Source: DATKQY01 sp035532475
GTDB taxonomy: Bacteria > Actinomycetota > Acidimicrobiia > Acidimicrobiales > Bog-793
Assembly (NCBI GenBank): GCA_035532475.1
Contig: DATKQY010000015.1
Span: 9,106 to 73,105, forward strand
Direction: 5' to 3'
Length of the DNA: 64,000 bases
The position numbers and the translations under genes were made by a program. Below are positions 52,580 through 64,000 of this stretch, piece after piece. The notes beneath the pieces were generated by a model. That model was given only the letters and a program-made list of their open reading frames with translations, ran no database searches and was not told where the DNA came from. Position 1 is the stretch's first letter; each line of letters opens with the position of its first letter.

Positions 52580-53194
52580 GTGATCGAGATGCCCGTCGTC
52601 GTCGACTTCTGGTTCGACCCGATCGGCCCGTGGGCCTGGATCACCTCGCGCCGGAGGCTCGAGGTGGAGAAGGTCCGCAATGTCAGCTCCCGCTGGCACG
52701 TGATGTCGCTCTCGCTGCTGAATGCCGGGCGCGGCGACATCCCCGACGGCCACCGGGAGCTGCTCGACGCGGCGTGGGGGCCGGTGCGGGTCTGCATCGC
52801 GGCCGAGCAGGCGCAGGGCGCCGCGGTGCTCGGCCCGCTGTACACCGCGCTCGGGACGCAGCTGCACCTCGAACACCGGCTGCCCGGGCGCGAGACGCTG
52901 CTCGCGGCGCTCGAGGAGGTGGGGCTCCCGCCGGGCCTCGCCGACGCGGCGGGCTCGACCGAGTACGACGAGGCGCTCGACGCGTCGCACCGCGCCGGGC
53001 TTGACCTGGTCGGCGATGAGGTCGGGACGCCCGTCGTCAGCGCGCTCGGCTCGGCGTTCTTCGGACCCGTCGTGTCGCCGATCCCCCGCGGCGAGGCGGC
53101 CGGCCAGCTCTGGGACGGCGTCCTCCTCGTCGCCGGCGCGGACGGCTCCTTCGAGCTGAAGCGCAGCCGGACGCTCCGCCCCGTCTTCGACTGA
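52580..53194 (+). CDS. DsbA-like protein of the mycothiol-dependent reductase (Rv2466c) family lacking the active Cys
   Basis: 204-residue thioredoxin-fold protein: VVVDFWFDPIGPWAWITSRR, WHVMSLSLLN, AAWGPVRVCIAAEQAQGAAV, YTALGTQLHLEHRLPGRETL and the cis-Pro region GDEVGTPVVSALGSAFFGPV. In the family the motif is normally DPxCPWxW with the redox Cys; here it is DPIGPWAW, and no other Cys occupies the site. It may therefore be a non-redox binder or use another chemistry. GTG 52580 has AAGG seven bases upstream; ATG 52589 and a longer start at 52466 are alternatives. It is divergent from padR across a palindromic operator. Confidence 0.87.
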   Translation: MIEMPVVVDFWFDPIGPWAWITSRRRLEVEKVRNVSSRWHVMSLSLLNAGRGDIPDGHRELLDAAWGPVRVCIAAEQAQGAAVLGPLYTALGTQLHLEHRLPGRETLLAALEEVGLPPGLADAAGSTEYDEALDASHRAGLDLVGDEVGTPVVSALGSAFFGPVVSPIPRGEAAGQLWDGVLLVAGADGSFELKRSRTLRPVFD

Positions 53195-53227
53195 CCAGGC
53201 CGCCCGCCGGACCGATCGCCACGTCGC

Positions 53228-57595
<4,368 letters not shown>

Positions 57596-57601
57596 GTGGC
57601 G

Positions 57602-57607
57602 AGTCTA
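57602..57607 (-). promoter_or_regulatory. Leaderless -10 box of lhr
   Basis: TAGACT on the minus strand ends six bases before the lhr GTG; no Shine-Dalgarno lies between. Confidence 0.5.
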
Positions 57608-57683
57608 GGCATGGCCGGTGACGGTGCGAACAGGTGTACGGCCGGCGCTCCGCCGGCCCCCGGTCGCGGCCGTCGCGGCGGCG

Positions 57684-57931
57684 TCAGCCCCCCCGGCTCC
57701 AGCCCGGCCGCTTGGGACCGTGGTCCAGCGGGTGTGGCGACCACCACCGCGCGGAGAACCGCCACGGGTGCCGGGCGCCCCCTGCCCAGCCGGGGCGCGG
57801 GCACCCGGGCCGGTCCACCCCGCCGGCGGCGCCGGGCCAGCACTGCTCGACGGCGAGCTCGATGGCCGCGAGGACGTCGGGGGCCGGCGCGAGGCGCCTG
57901 CCGGACTCGACCGGCTCCGCGTCGCCGGCGT

Positions 57932-57935
<4 letters not shown>
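57684..57935 (-). CDS. Small protein after accD, possible acyl-CoA carboxylase epsilon subunit
   Basis: 83 residues starting at a GTG that overlaps the carboxyltransferase stop by four bases, which argues for real, coupled translation. Residues 15-35 (LAPAPDVLAAIELAVEQCWP) could form the helix of an epsilon subunit, and the end PWRFSARWWSPHPLDHGPKR resembles the Trp-rich tail of such proteins. The middle is Gly/Pro-rich and gives no match. Actinobacterial acyl-CoA carboxylases often have a 60-90-residue epsilon at exactly this place, so the call rests mainly on context. Confidence 0.55.
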
Positions 57936-59506
<1,571 letters not shown>

Positions 59507-59513
59507 GGGCGGA

Positions 59514-59519
59514 AGGCTA
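59514..59519 (-). promoter_or_regulatory. Leaderless -10 box of the carboxyltransferase gene
   Basis: TAGCCT on the minus strand ends seven bases before the ATG at 59506; the intervening TCCGCCC has no ribosome-site character. Confidence 0.55.
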
Positions 59520-59563
59520 CCGGTGCCGGATGGGGGCCGGCGTGCGACGGCCCGGCGCGTCGG

Positions 59564-60163
59564 TCACGCCTCGACCTCGCGCCGGCCCGACAGGGCGCGG
59601 CCGAGGGTCAGCTCGTCGGCGTACTCGAGATCACCGCCGACGGGCAGGCCGCTCGCGATGCGGGTCACGGTCACCCCGAGCGGCTTCAGAAGCCTGGCGA
59701 GGTACATCGCCGTGGTGTCGCCCTCGAGGTTCGGGTTGGTGCAGAGGATCACCTCGGAGACCTCGTCCCGCTCGATGCGCCCGAGCAGCTCACGTACGCG
59801 CAGCTGCTCGGGGCCGACGCCCTCGATCGGGTTCAGGGCGCCCCCGAGCACGTGATACCGCCCGCGGAACTCCCGCGTCCGCTCCACTGCGACGATGTCT
59901 CGCGGGTCCTCGACGACGCAGACCTGCTTCGGGTCGCGCCGGGGGTCGGCGCAGATGGCGCACGACTCGGCGACGCCGACGTTGAAGCAGGTCGAGCAGA
60001 GCACCGTCCGCTCCTTCACCTCGACGATGGCGTTGGCGAGGCGCAGCGCGTCCTCCCGCGCCACCTTCAGCAGGTGGAACGCGATCCTCTGCGCCGACTT
60101 CGGCCCGACACCGGGCAGTCGGCCGAGCTCGTCGACGAGGTCCTGGATCGGACCCTCGAACAG
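59564..60163 (-). CDS. recR: Recombination mediator RecR, with CTG start
   Basis: Ring-forming DNA-repair protein acting with RecO/RecF to load RecA. The 199-residue product has the N-terminal helix-hairpin-helix FEGPIQDLVDELGRLPGVG and KSAQRIAFHLL, the four-Cys zinc finger CSTCFNVGVAESCAIC, and the Toprim domain VCVVEDPRDIVAVERTREF to DELTLGRALSGR. The frame upstream is closed by the ybaB TAG at 60181-60179, and only CTG codons (60169 and 60163) precede the conserved start. CTG 60163 aligns with the mycobacterial Met; AGGAG (60180-60176) better suits CTG 60169. The first ordinary start, GTG 60064, would remove the whole DNA-binding hairpin. Confidence 0.9.
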   Translation of the reverse strand: MFEGPIQDLVDELGRLPGVGPKSAQRIAFHLLKVAREDALRLANAIVEVKERTVLCSTCFNVGVAESCAICADPRRDPKQVCVVEDPRDIVAVERTREFRGRYHVLGGALNPIEGVGPEQLRVRELLGRIERDEVSEVILCTNPNLEGDTTAMYLARLLKPLGVTVTRIASGLPVGGDLEYADELTLGRALSGRREVEA

Positions 60164-60178
60164 CGCCAGCGCCGGCTC

Positions 60179-60622
60179 CTAGTCGTACTCGGGATCGTCG
60201 TCCGCCTCGTCGCCGCGGAGGGCGCCCGGAGCTGCGTGGTCGGCGGACTCGGACGCGCCACCCCAGCGCGGCGCGTCGCTCGTCCGCGTCGTGCCGATAC
60301 CGCCGAGCAGGCCCTCGAGCGCGCTCGAGACCGCCGTCCCCATCGCCTTGCGGCGCACGTCGGTCAGCTTCGAGGTCGCGTCCCGCACGGCCGCGAGCAC
60401 GAGGTCCTCCAGGAGCTGCACGTCGCCCGGGTCGACCACGCTCGGATCGATCTCGACCGCGGTGAAGGAGAACTCACCTGCCGCGCGGATCCGCACCGCG
60501 CCGCCGCCCGCGGTCCCCTCGACGCCGCCGGCACCGGCCGCCGCCTCCGCGTCGGCGAGGCGCTGCTGCAGCTCCTGCATCTGGGCAAGGAGATCGTCGA
60601 CACCGCCTTCGCCGGCTGTCAC
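60179..60622 (-). CDS. ybaB: YbaB/EbfC nucleoid-associated protein
   Basis: 147-residue DNA-binding protein that usually sits between dnaX and recR. The core is recognisable: an N-terminal amphipathic helix DLLAQMQELQQRLADAEAA, the central beta hairpin GGAVRIRAAGEFSFTAVEIDPS and the helix VQLLEDLVLAAVRDATSKL. A 45-residue acidic tail extends beyond the usual 110. The GTG at 60622 overlaps the dnaX stop in a GTGA and has AAGGA upstream; the longer frame is dnaX shadow. Forms dimers that bridge DNA in other bacteria. Confidence 0.92.
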   Translation of the reverse strand: MTAGEGGVDDLLAQMQELQQRLADAEAAAGAGGVEGTAGGGAVRIRAAGEFSFTAVEIDPSVVDPGDVQLLEDLVLAAVRDATSKLTDVRRKAMGTAVSSALEGLLGGIGTTRTSDAPRWGGASESADHAAPGALRGDEADDDPEYD

Positions 60623-62559
60623 GTTCCTTGTACCTCCTCGGCACCCGGGAACGCCTGGAGCAAGCGGTCCTCGGCCCACGATAGCCCTGGACCCGGCGAG
60701 TCGATCACGGTGTCGTCCTCGCCTGCGGCGACGCCGATCTCGTCGAAGTCGTCCTCGTCAACCCCGAGATCGCGAGGCGGTGGGACCGCTGCGGCCCGGC
60801 TCGGTGGGCGGGCGCTCCGCACCGTAGCGGTCCCGCCGGCCCGGACCGGCGCCCGCGGCGCAGGCTCGTCGGTCGGCCCCGCGGCCGGGGCGGCCACGTC
60901 GTCCGTCCCGCCGGCGGCGCCGGTCGGGCGGGACGCGGGAGGCGACGCGTCGGGCGACGCGGCCGACCACGCGTCCTCGGTGACGAGCCGGAGGCGCACC
61001 GGTCGGCCGAAGTGGCGGCCGAGCGCCTCGACGACGTCTCCGGTCAGCGGCTCGGCATGGATGAGGTGCGCGTCGTTCGGCAGTGCCAGGACCGCCTCGC
61101 CGCCCTCCGACGCGACGAAGCGCCCGGCCTGATAGATCGCCCGCACCTTCGGGCGCAGGCCGGTGAGCACGTGGTCACCCCAGGCCGTGACCAGCTCGTC
61201 GCGCGACGGCGCCTCGGAAGCGTCGCCACCGGGGAGCGAGGCGGCGGCGATCGGGCGAGGGGTCGCCGCTTCGCGTGACGGAGGGGGCCCAGCTGGCGAC
61301 GGTGCCCGTCCGGCTGCCGCCGGCGGCGGTGGGGTCGCGGGTGGGCGTGTCGACGGCGAGGGCGGGGAAGGAGGAGGCGGTGGTGGTGGTGGTGCGCCTC
61401 GGCCGGCCCCTCGGGGGGAGTCGCCGTCACCGCTCGGCCCGGCCCCGGCGCCGGCGGCGTCCACCCGCCGCTCCAGCCGCTCCAGCCGCTCGAGGAGTGC
61501 GGCCGGGGAGTCGTCCGCTTCGGGGTGGGCGAGGCGGATGAGCGCGACCTCCAAGGTGATGCGCGGCTCGGGTGCGTCACGCATCGTCACGATGGCGCTC
61601 CCGATGACCTCCATCGCCCGTACGCAGCGGACGGTGCCGAGCCGGCCGGCCTCGGCCGCCTCGGCCGCCGAGGTCGCGTCGTGGGAGAGCTCCGGGGCGA
61701 CGACGGCGAGGAAGCCGGCGCGGAGGCGTTCGACGAGCTCGACGGCGAGCTGCTGCGGATCCCGCCCCGAGCGGGTCGCGCCGTCGAGCGCCACGAGCGC
61801 CGCCGTGGCGTCGCGCTCCGCGAGGGCGCGCACCACGTCGCTCAGCGCGTCGCTGTCGTCCTCCACGACGCCCGCCGCCGCGACCTGGTCGAGCGCGGAG
61901 AGCGCGTCGCGCGCCGAGCCACGGGCCCGGCGCCGGACCGCGTCGAGCGCCCCGTCGGGAAGCTGGAGCGAGGCGTCGTTCGCGACGTCGTGCAGCAGGC
62001 CGCCGAGCACGTCCTCGCCGAGGAGGTGGAACTCGTAGTGCTGGGTCCGGCTGCGGATCGTCGGGAGCACCTTTTGCTGGTCCGTTGTGGCCAGGACGAA
62101 CACCACGTGCTCCGGCGGCTCCTCCAGGGTCTTCAAGAGCGCGTTCGAGGCCGCGGTCGAAAGCATGTGGACCTCGTCGACGATGTACACCTTCCATCGT
62201 CCGGGTGTCGCGAGCGACGCCCGGGCGACGAGGTCCCGCATCGCGTCCACGCCGTTGTTCGAGGCGGCGTCGAGCTCGTGGACGTCGAAGGAGGTGCCGG
62301 CGGCGATGGCGACGCAGGACTCGCAGAGCCCGCACGGCTCGCCGTCCTCCGGCACATCGCAGTTCAGGGCCTTGGCGAGGATGCGCGCCGTAGAGGTCTT
62401 CCCGGTGCCGCGCGGACCGCTGAACAGGTACGCGTGGGTGACACGTCCGTCGCGCACCGCGTTGCGGAGCGCCGACGTGACATGGTCCTGGCCGCGGACC
62501 TCGGCGAAGCGCTGAGGCCGGAAGCGGCGGTAGAGGGACTGATACGGAAGGTCCGCCAC
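60619..62559 (-). CDS. dnaX: DNA polymerase III subunit gamma/tau
   Basis: 646-residue clamp-loader ATPase. The AAA+ domain (1 to about 240) starts PYQSLYRRFRPQRFAEVRGQ and has Walker A FSGPRGTGKTSTARIL, the zinc module ALNCDVPEDGEPCGLCESC, Walker B VYIVDEVHML and the SRC-like sensor IRSRTQHYEF. Domain III follows to about residue 380. Then come a Pro-rich linker (with a run of eight Pro) and a tau-like C-terminal domain. GTG 62559 is preferred: TAGGCT lies seven bases before it (leaderless) and it matches the conserved N-terminus; the frame open to 62847 runs over the SRP RNA and tRNA genes. It heads dnaX-ybaB-recR. Confidence 0.95.
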   Translation of the reverse strand: MADLPYQSLYRRFRPQRFAEVRGQDHVTSALRNAVRDGRVTHAYLFSGPRGTGKTSTARILAKALNCDVPEDGEPCGLCESCVAIAAGTSFDVHELDAASNNGVDAMRDLVARASLATPGRWKVYIVDEVHMLSTAASNALLKTLEEPPEHVVFVLATTDQQKVLPTIRSRTQHYEFHLLGEDVLGGLLHDVANDASLQLPDGALDAVRRRARGSARDALSALDQVAAAGVVEDDSDALSDVVRALAERDATAALVALDGATRSGRDPQQLAVELVERLRAGFLAVVAPELSHDATSAAEAAEAGRLGTVRCVRAMEVIGSAIVTMRDAPEPRITLEVALIRLAHPEADDSPAALLERLERLERRVDAAGAGAGPSGDGDSPRGAGRGAPPPPPPPPSPPSPSTRPPATPPPPAAAGRAPSPAGPPPSREAATPRPIAAASLPGGDASEAPSRDELVTAWGDHVLTGLRPKVRAIYQAGRFVASEGGEAVLALPNDAHLIHAEPLTGDVVEALGRHFGRPVRLRLVTEDAWSAASPDASPPASRPTGAAGGTDDVAAPAAGPTDEPAPRAPVRAGGTATVRSARPPSRAAAVPPPRDLGVDEDDFDEIGVAAGEDDTVIDSPGPGLSWAEDRLLQAFPGAEEVQGT

Positions 62560-62566
62560 GGCCTGG

Positions 62567-62572
62567 AGCCTA
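62567..62572 (-). promoter_or_regulatory. Leaderless -10 box of dnaX
   Basis: TAGGCT on the minus strand ends seven bases before the GTG at 62559 and lies just downstream of the ffs 3' end. Confidence 0.55.
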
Positions 62573-62581
62573 CGACGTGCC

Positions 62582-62713
62582 GGCGCCATCGAGCGCAGCG
62601 GCCAGGTCGCCTGCGGCACACGGAACGGTCCGCTGAGAGCTGCTGTCTTCCGACCCTGACTCGGTTCACGGGGTCCCGTTGCGCAGAACCCGGCCGCTGC
62701 GCTCGACGGCGCC
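62582..62713 (-). ncRNA. ffs: Bacterial signal recognition particle RNA (4.5S-like)
   Basis: A 132-nt rod-shaped RNA on the minus strand. The ends form a 22-bp helix (62713-62692 with 62603-62582, one G-U). The apical domain IV carries the Ffh-binding signature: GTCAGG, a stem GTC/GAC closed by GGAA (62651-62648) and the facing AGCAGC. The asymmetric and symmetric internal loops match the E. coli pattern, with the apical stem pairs compensated. The 3' part contains the usual GTGTGCCG. It assembles with Ffh to target membrane proteins. Position beside dnaX and tRNA-Ser is common in actinobacteria. Ends are accurate to a few bases. Confidence 0.9.
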
Positions 62714-62723
62714 GACCGCCGAC

Positions 62724-62733
62724 ACGATAGCGT
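62724..62733. promoter_or_regulatory. Overlapping divergent -10 boxes of ffs and tRNA-Ser
   Basis: Within ten bases (ACGATAGCGT) lie TATCGT on the minus strand (62729-62724), 10 bases before the ffs 5' end, and TAGCGT on the plus strand (62728-62733), 11 bases before tRNA-Ser. The two RNA polymerase sites overlap and cannot both be occupied. Confidence 0.55.
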
Positions 62734-62744
62734 CTTGTCCTCCT

Positions 62745-62829
62745 GGAGGGGTGCGAGAGCGGCCGAATCGGCACGATTGGAAATCGTGTGTCGGGCAACC
62801 GACCGTGGGTTCGAATCCCACCTCCTCCG
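62745..62829 (+). tRNA. tRNA-Ser(GGA)
   Basis: 85-nt class II tRNA. The acceptor GGAGGGG pairs with CTCCTCC (62822-62828, one G-T). The anticodon stem CACGA/TCGTG encloses TTGGAAA, giving GGA. The long variable arm is TGTCGGGCAACCGACC and the T arm GTGGGTTCGAATCCCAC. CCA is not encoded. Confidence 0.95.
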
Positions 62830-62923
62830 CTCGCGTGGCCGTCTCACCCGCCGCGGCCCCGACCAGCCGAGCCGTGGTCGGAGCCGGGGCGGGCCCGGTA
62901 GGGGTGGCGGTAAGGGGCGTCGG

Positions 62924-62929
62924 TACGAT
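62924..62929 (+). promoter_or_regulatory. Leaderless -10 box of the RHH-tadA operon
   Basis: TACGAT ends seven bases before the ATG at 62937, with no ribosome site between. Confidence 0.5.
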
Positions 62930-62936
62930 GCCGGTG

Positions 62937-63188
62937 ATGTCGTCGATCGATGCGACCACCACCGCAGTCGCCCTCCCGGCCGAACTCGTGGAGGCGGCGC
63001 GCGACGCCGTGGCGCACGGCCACGCCGCGGACGTCCCGGCGTACGTCGCCTCCGCCGTTCGGGACAAGCTCGAGATCGACCAGCTGGGCGACCTGATCGA
63101 CGCGCTCCTCACGTTCGCGGCCGGCATCGAGCCCGGGTTCCCAGGCAGGAGCGCCGGCGGCCGGCTGAGCGGCGGGGCGGGGCGGTGA
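62937..63188 (+). CDS. Small ribbon-helix-helix/antitoxin-like protein
   Basis: 83-residue protein. VALPAELVEAARDAVAHGHA then VPAYVASAVRDKLEIDQL fits a beta-strand plus two helices like ParD/VapB-type DNA-binding antitoxins; the C-terminal part is Gly-rich. No toxin gene is adjacent: its stop overlaps the tadA start by four bases, so tadA is its operon partner. Start ATG 62937 is supported by TACGAT (62924-62929) seven bases upstream; ATG 62928 overlaps that box and is less likely. It may autoregulate the tadA operon; this is inference. Confidence 0.72.
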   Translation: MSSIDATTTAVALPAELVEAARDAVAHGHAADVPAYVASAVRDKLEIDQLGDLIDALLTFAAGIEPGFPGRSAGGRLSGGAGR

Positions 63189-63739
63189 GGGCTGGCGCGG
63201 TGCCGGCGTCCGAACCGGCGCCGGGTGCCTCGACCGACGACGGAGACCGGGCGGCGCAGCTGTCCGACGAGGAGGCGATGCGGCTCGCTCTCGGAGAAGC
63301 GCGCGCGGCGGCTCGCCACGCCGACGTGCCGATCGGCGCGCTCGTGCTCGCCGGTGGCGAAGTCGTCGCGCTCCGGCACAACGAACGCGAGCTGACGGGT
63401 GACCCGACGGCCCACGCGGAGGTGCTCGCGTTGCGCGACGCGTCGGCGCGCCTTGGGCGGTGGCGCTTGTCCGAGTGCACCGTGGTGGTCACCTTGGAGC
63501 CCTGCGCGATGTGCGCCGGAGCCCTCGTGGCGGCCCGGGTGGGTCGCCTCGTCTTCGGCGCGCCGGACCCCAAGGCCGGCGCCTGCGGTTCCCTCTACAA
63601 CCTGTGTGCCGATCCGCGGTTGAACCACGAGCTCCCCGTCTTCCCGGGCGTCCTGGCCGGCGAGTGTGGCGCGCTCCTCGTCGACTTCTTCGCCGAGCGG
63701 CGCGGCGAGCCCAGCTCCGGACCGGGCCCTGCACGCTGA
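63185..63739 (+). CDS. tadA: tRNA-specific adenosine deaminase TadA
   Basis: Zinc deaminase that makes inosine at the wobble base of tRNA-Arg(ACG). The 184-residue product has a 30-residue disordered N-terminus, then EEAMRLALGEARAAARHADVPIGALVL, the catalytic HAE in DPTAHAEVLALRDA, the PCxxC zinc site in TLEPCAMCAGALVAARV and GACGSLYNL. GTG 63185 overlaps the upstream small gene by four bases; later in-frame GTG codons would give a more typical length. It is flanked by two tRNA-Ser genes, a common actinobacterial neighbourhood. Confidence 0.94.
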   Translation: MRAGAVPASEPAPGASTDDGDRAAQLSDEEAMRLALGEARAAARHADVPIGALVLAGGEVVALRHNERELTGDPTAHAEVLALRDASARLGRWRLSECTVVVTLEPCAMCAGALVAARVGRLVFGAPDPKAGACGSLYNLCADPRLNHELPVFPGVLAGECGALLVDFFAERRGEPSSGPGPAR

Positions 63740-63758
63740 ACCCGTCCCGCCGATCCGC

Positions 63759-63764
63759 TAGCCT
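63759..63764 (+). promoter_or_regulatory. -10 box of tRNA-Ser(CGA)
   Basis: TAGCCT ends eight bases before the mature tRNA 5' end at 63773. Confidence 0.5.
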
Positions 63765-63772
63765 CGCCCGCC

Positions 63773-63861
63773 GGAGGGATGCGAGAGTGGCCGAATCGGG
63801 CGGTCTCGAAAACCGTTGTGCGTTCTGCGTACCGTGGGTTCGAATCCCACTCCCTCCGCCA
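63773..63861 (+). tRNA. tRNA-Ser(CGA)
   Basis: Class II tRNA with encoded CCA (63859-63861). The acceptor GGAGGGA pairs with TCCCTCC (63851-63857). The anticodon stem GCGGT/ACCGT encloses CTCGAAA, giving CGA. The long variable arm is present and the T arm is GTGGGTTCGAATCCCAC. An IS element end begins right after the CCA. Confidence 0.95.
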
Positions 63862-63862
63862 G

Positions 63863-64000
63863 TGTGATGTCCCGAGACATCGTGGACAGACGAACCTATG
63901 CAGGCTACGTGACCTCCGCTTTGGGGGCGAGGGGCTGGTAGTCCCGTTCCCGGTCGAGGGTGAGGTGGCGGAGCAGTTCGCCCTCCTGGCTCAGCACCCG
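63863..64000 (-). mobile_element. End of an IS481-like insertion sequence, continues beyond window
   Basis: Right after the tRNA-Ser comes TGTGATGTCCCGAGACATCG, containing the palindromic arms GATGTC and GACATC, followed by TGGACAG. This resembles the terminal inverted repeats of IS481-family elements, as I recall them. The transposase gene reads inward from the right edge and stops at 63905. The other end lies outside the window. Confidence 0.65.
63905..64000 (-). CDS. Transposase C-terminus (IS481-like), truncated by window end
   Basis: The frame is open from the right edge to a TAG at 63907-63905 and gives 31 residues, RVLSQEGELLRHLTLDRERD then YQPLAPKAEVT. The VxxxxGELLRxLTLDxxRDYQ pattern is the usual tail of IS481 integrase-type transposases. 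The catalytic DDE domain is outside the window, so intactness cannot be judged. Confidence 0.65.
   Translation of the reverse strand, partial: RVLSQEGELLRHLTLDRERDYQPLAPKAEVT

Noticed and set aside
59564..60064. RecR starting at GTG 60064
   Set aside because: This would delete the conserved helix-hairpin-helix encoded directly upstream in the same frame.
62679..63188. A longer version of the RHH gene starting at 62679
   Set aside because: It would run through tRNA-Ser(GGA); the leaderless ATG at 62937 is better supported.

Overview
The window is 64 kb of very GC-rich DNA from an actinobacterium. The evidence is the gene order crgA - pabA - pknB - pbpA - pstP - fhaB - fhaA, the PurS/PurQ/small-PurL enzyme set, a three-subunit transhydrogenase, a large Lhr helicase and near-universal GC-ending codons. 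Many genes have a TANNNT hexamer 6-9 nt before the start codon, so leaderless transcription looks common. A deep-branching lineage such as Acidimicrobiia would fit, but that is an inference. Several blocks (crgA-pknB-fha; dnaX-ybaB-recR with ffs, tadA and tRNA-Ser) usually lie near oriC in actinobacteria, so the window may be origin-proximal.

Layout. 1-11062: clpB (5' truncated), then a tightly overlapping purine operon purA-purD-purB-purC-purS-purQ, an opposing 139-codon unknown gene, and purL. 11166-18743: crgA, pabA and the cell-wall/Ser-Thr phosphorylation cluster pknB-pbpA-pstP-fhaB-fhaA (no rodA or second kinase), then tRNA-Leu(CAG) and a 0.7-kb non-coding stretch with two tandem structured repeats. 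19457-29539: VOC and LON-domain proteins, a GntR(YtrA)-ABC operon with an operator over its start codon, aldehyde dehydrogenase, TerC, a membrane protein and a CtpE-like P-type ATPase. 29792-36822: an acid/alcohol catabolic island (two SMP-30 lactonases, one frameshifted; SnoaL; amidohydrolase; FadD19-like ligase; SDR; MaoC). 36873-42197: a PabB-PabC fusion, then a frameshifted GGDEF-EAL protein and a gutted family-2 glycosyltransferase. 42343-49985: pntAA-pntAB-pntB, ferritin-like protein, a small Rho_N-like protein, an EamA exporter and a divergent pair of citrate synthases, one with a DNA-binding head. 50213-53194: a decayed EAL gene, ABM monooxygenase and a PadR regulator facing a thioredoxin-fold protein that lacks its cysteine. 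53228-64000: Lhr helicase, acyl-CoA carboxylase beta (with possible epsilon), recR-ybaB-dnaX, the SRP RNA gene ffs, tRNA-Ser(GGA), a ribbon-helix-helix-like gene with tadA, tRNA-Ser(CGA) and the end of an IS481-type element.

How it fits together. The purine genes make IMP intermediates and AMP. PabA with PabB-PabC makes 4-aminobenzoate for folate. PknB/PstP/FhaA/FhaB with PbpA and CrgA control septal and polar peptidoglycan synthesis. dnaX-recR and lhr serve replication and repair. Two adjacent genes and one distant remnant of a cyclic-di-GMP/exopolysaccharide module are broken. Either that function is being lost or the assembly has indel errors; several of the lesions are single bases in short G/C runs.
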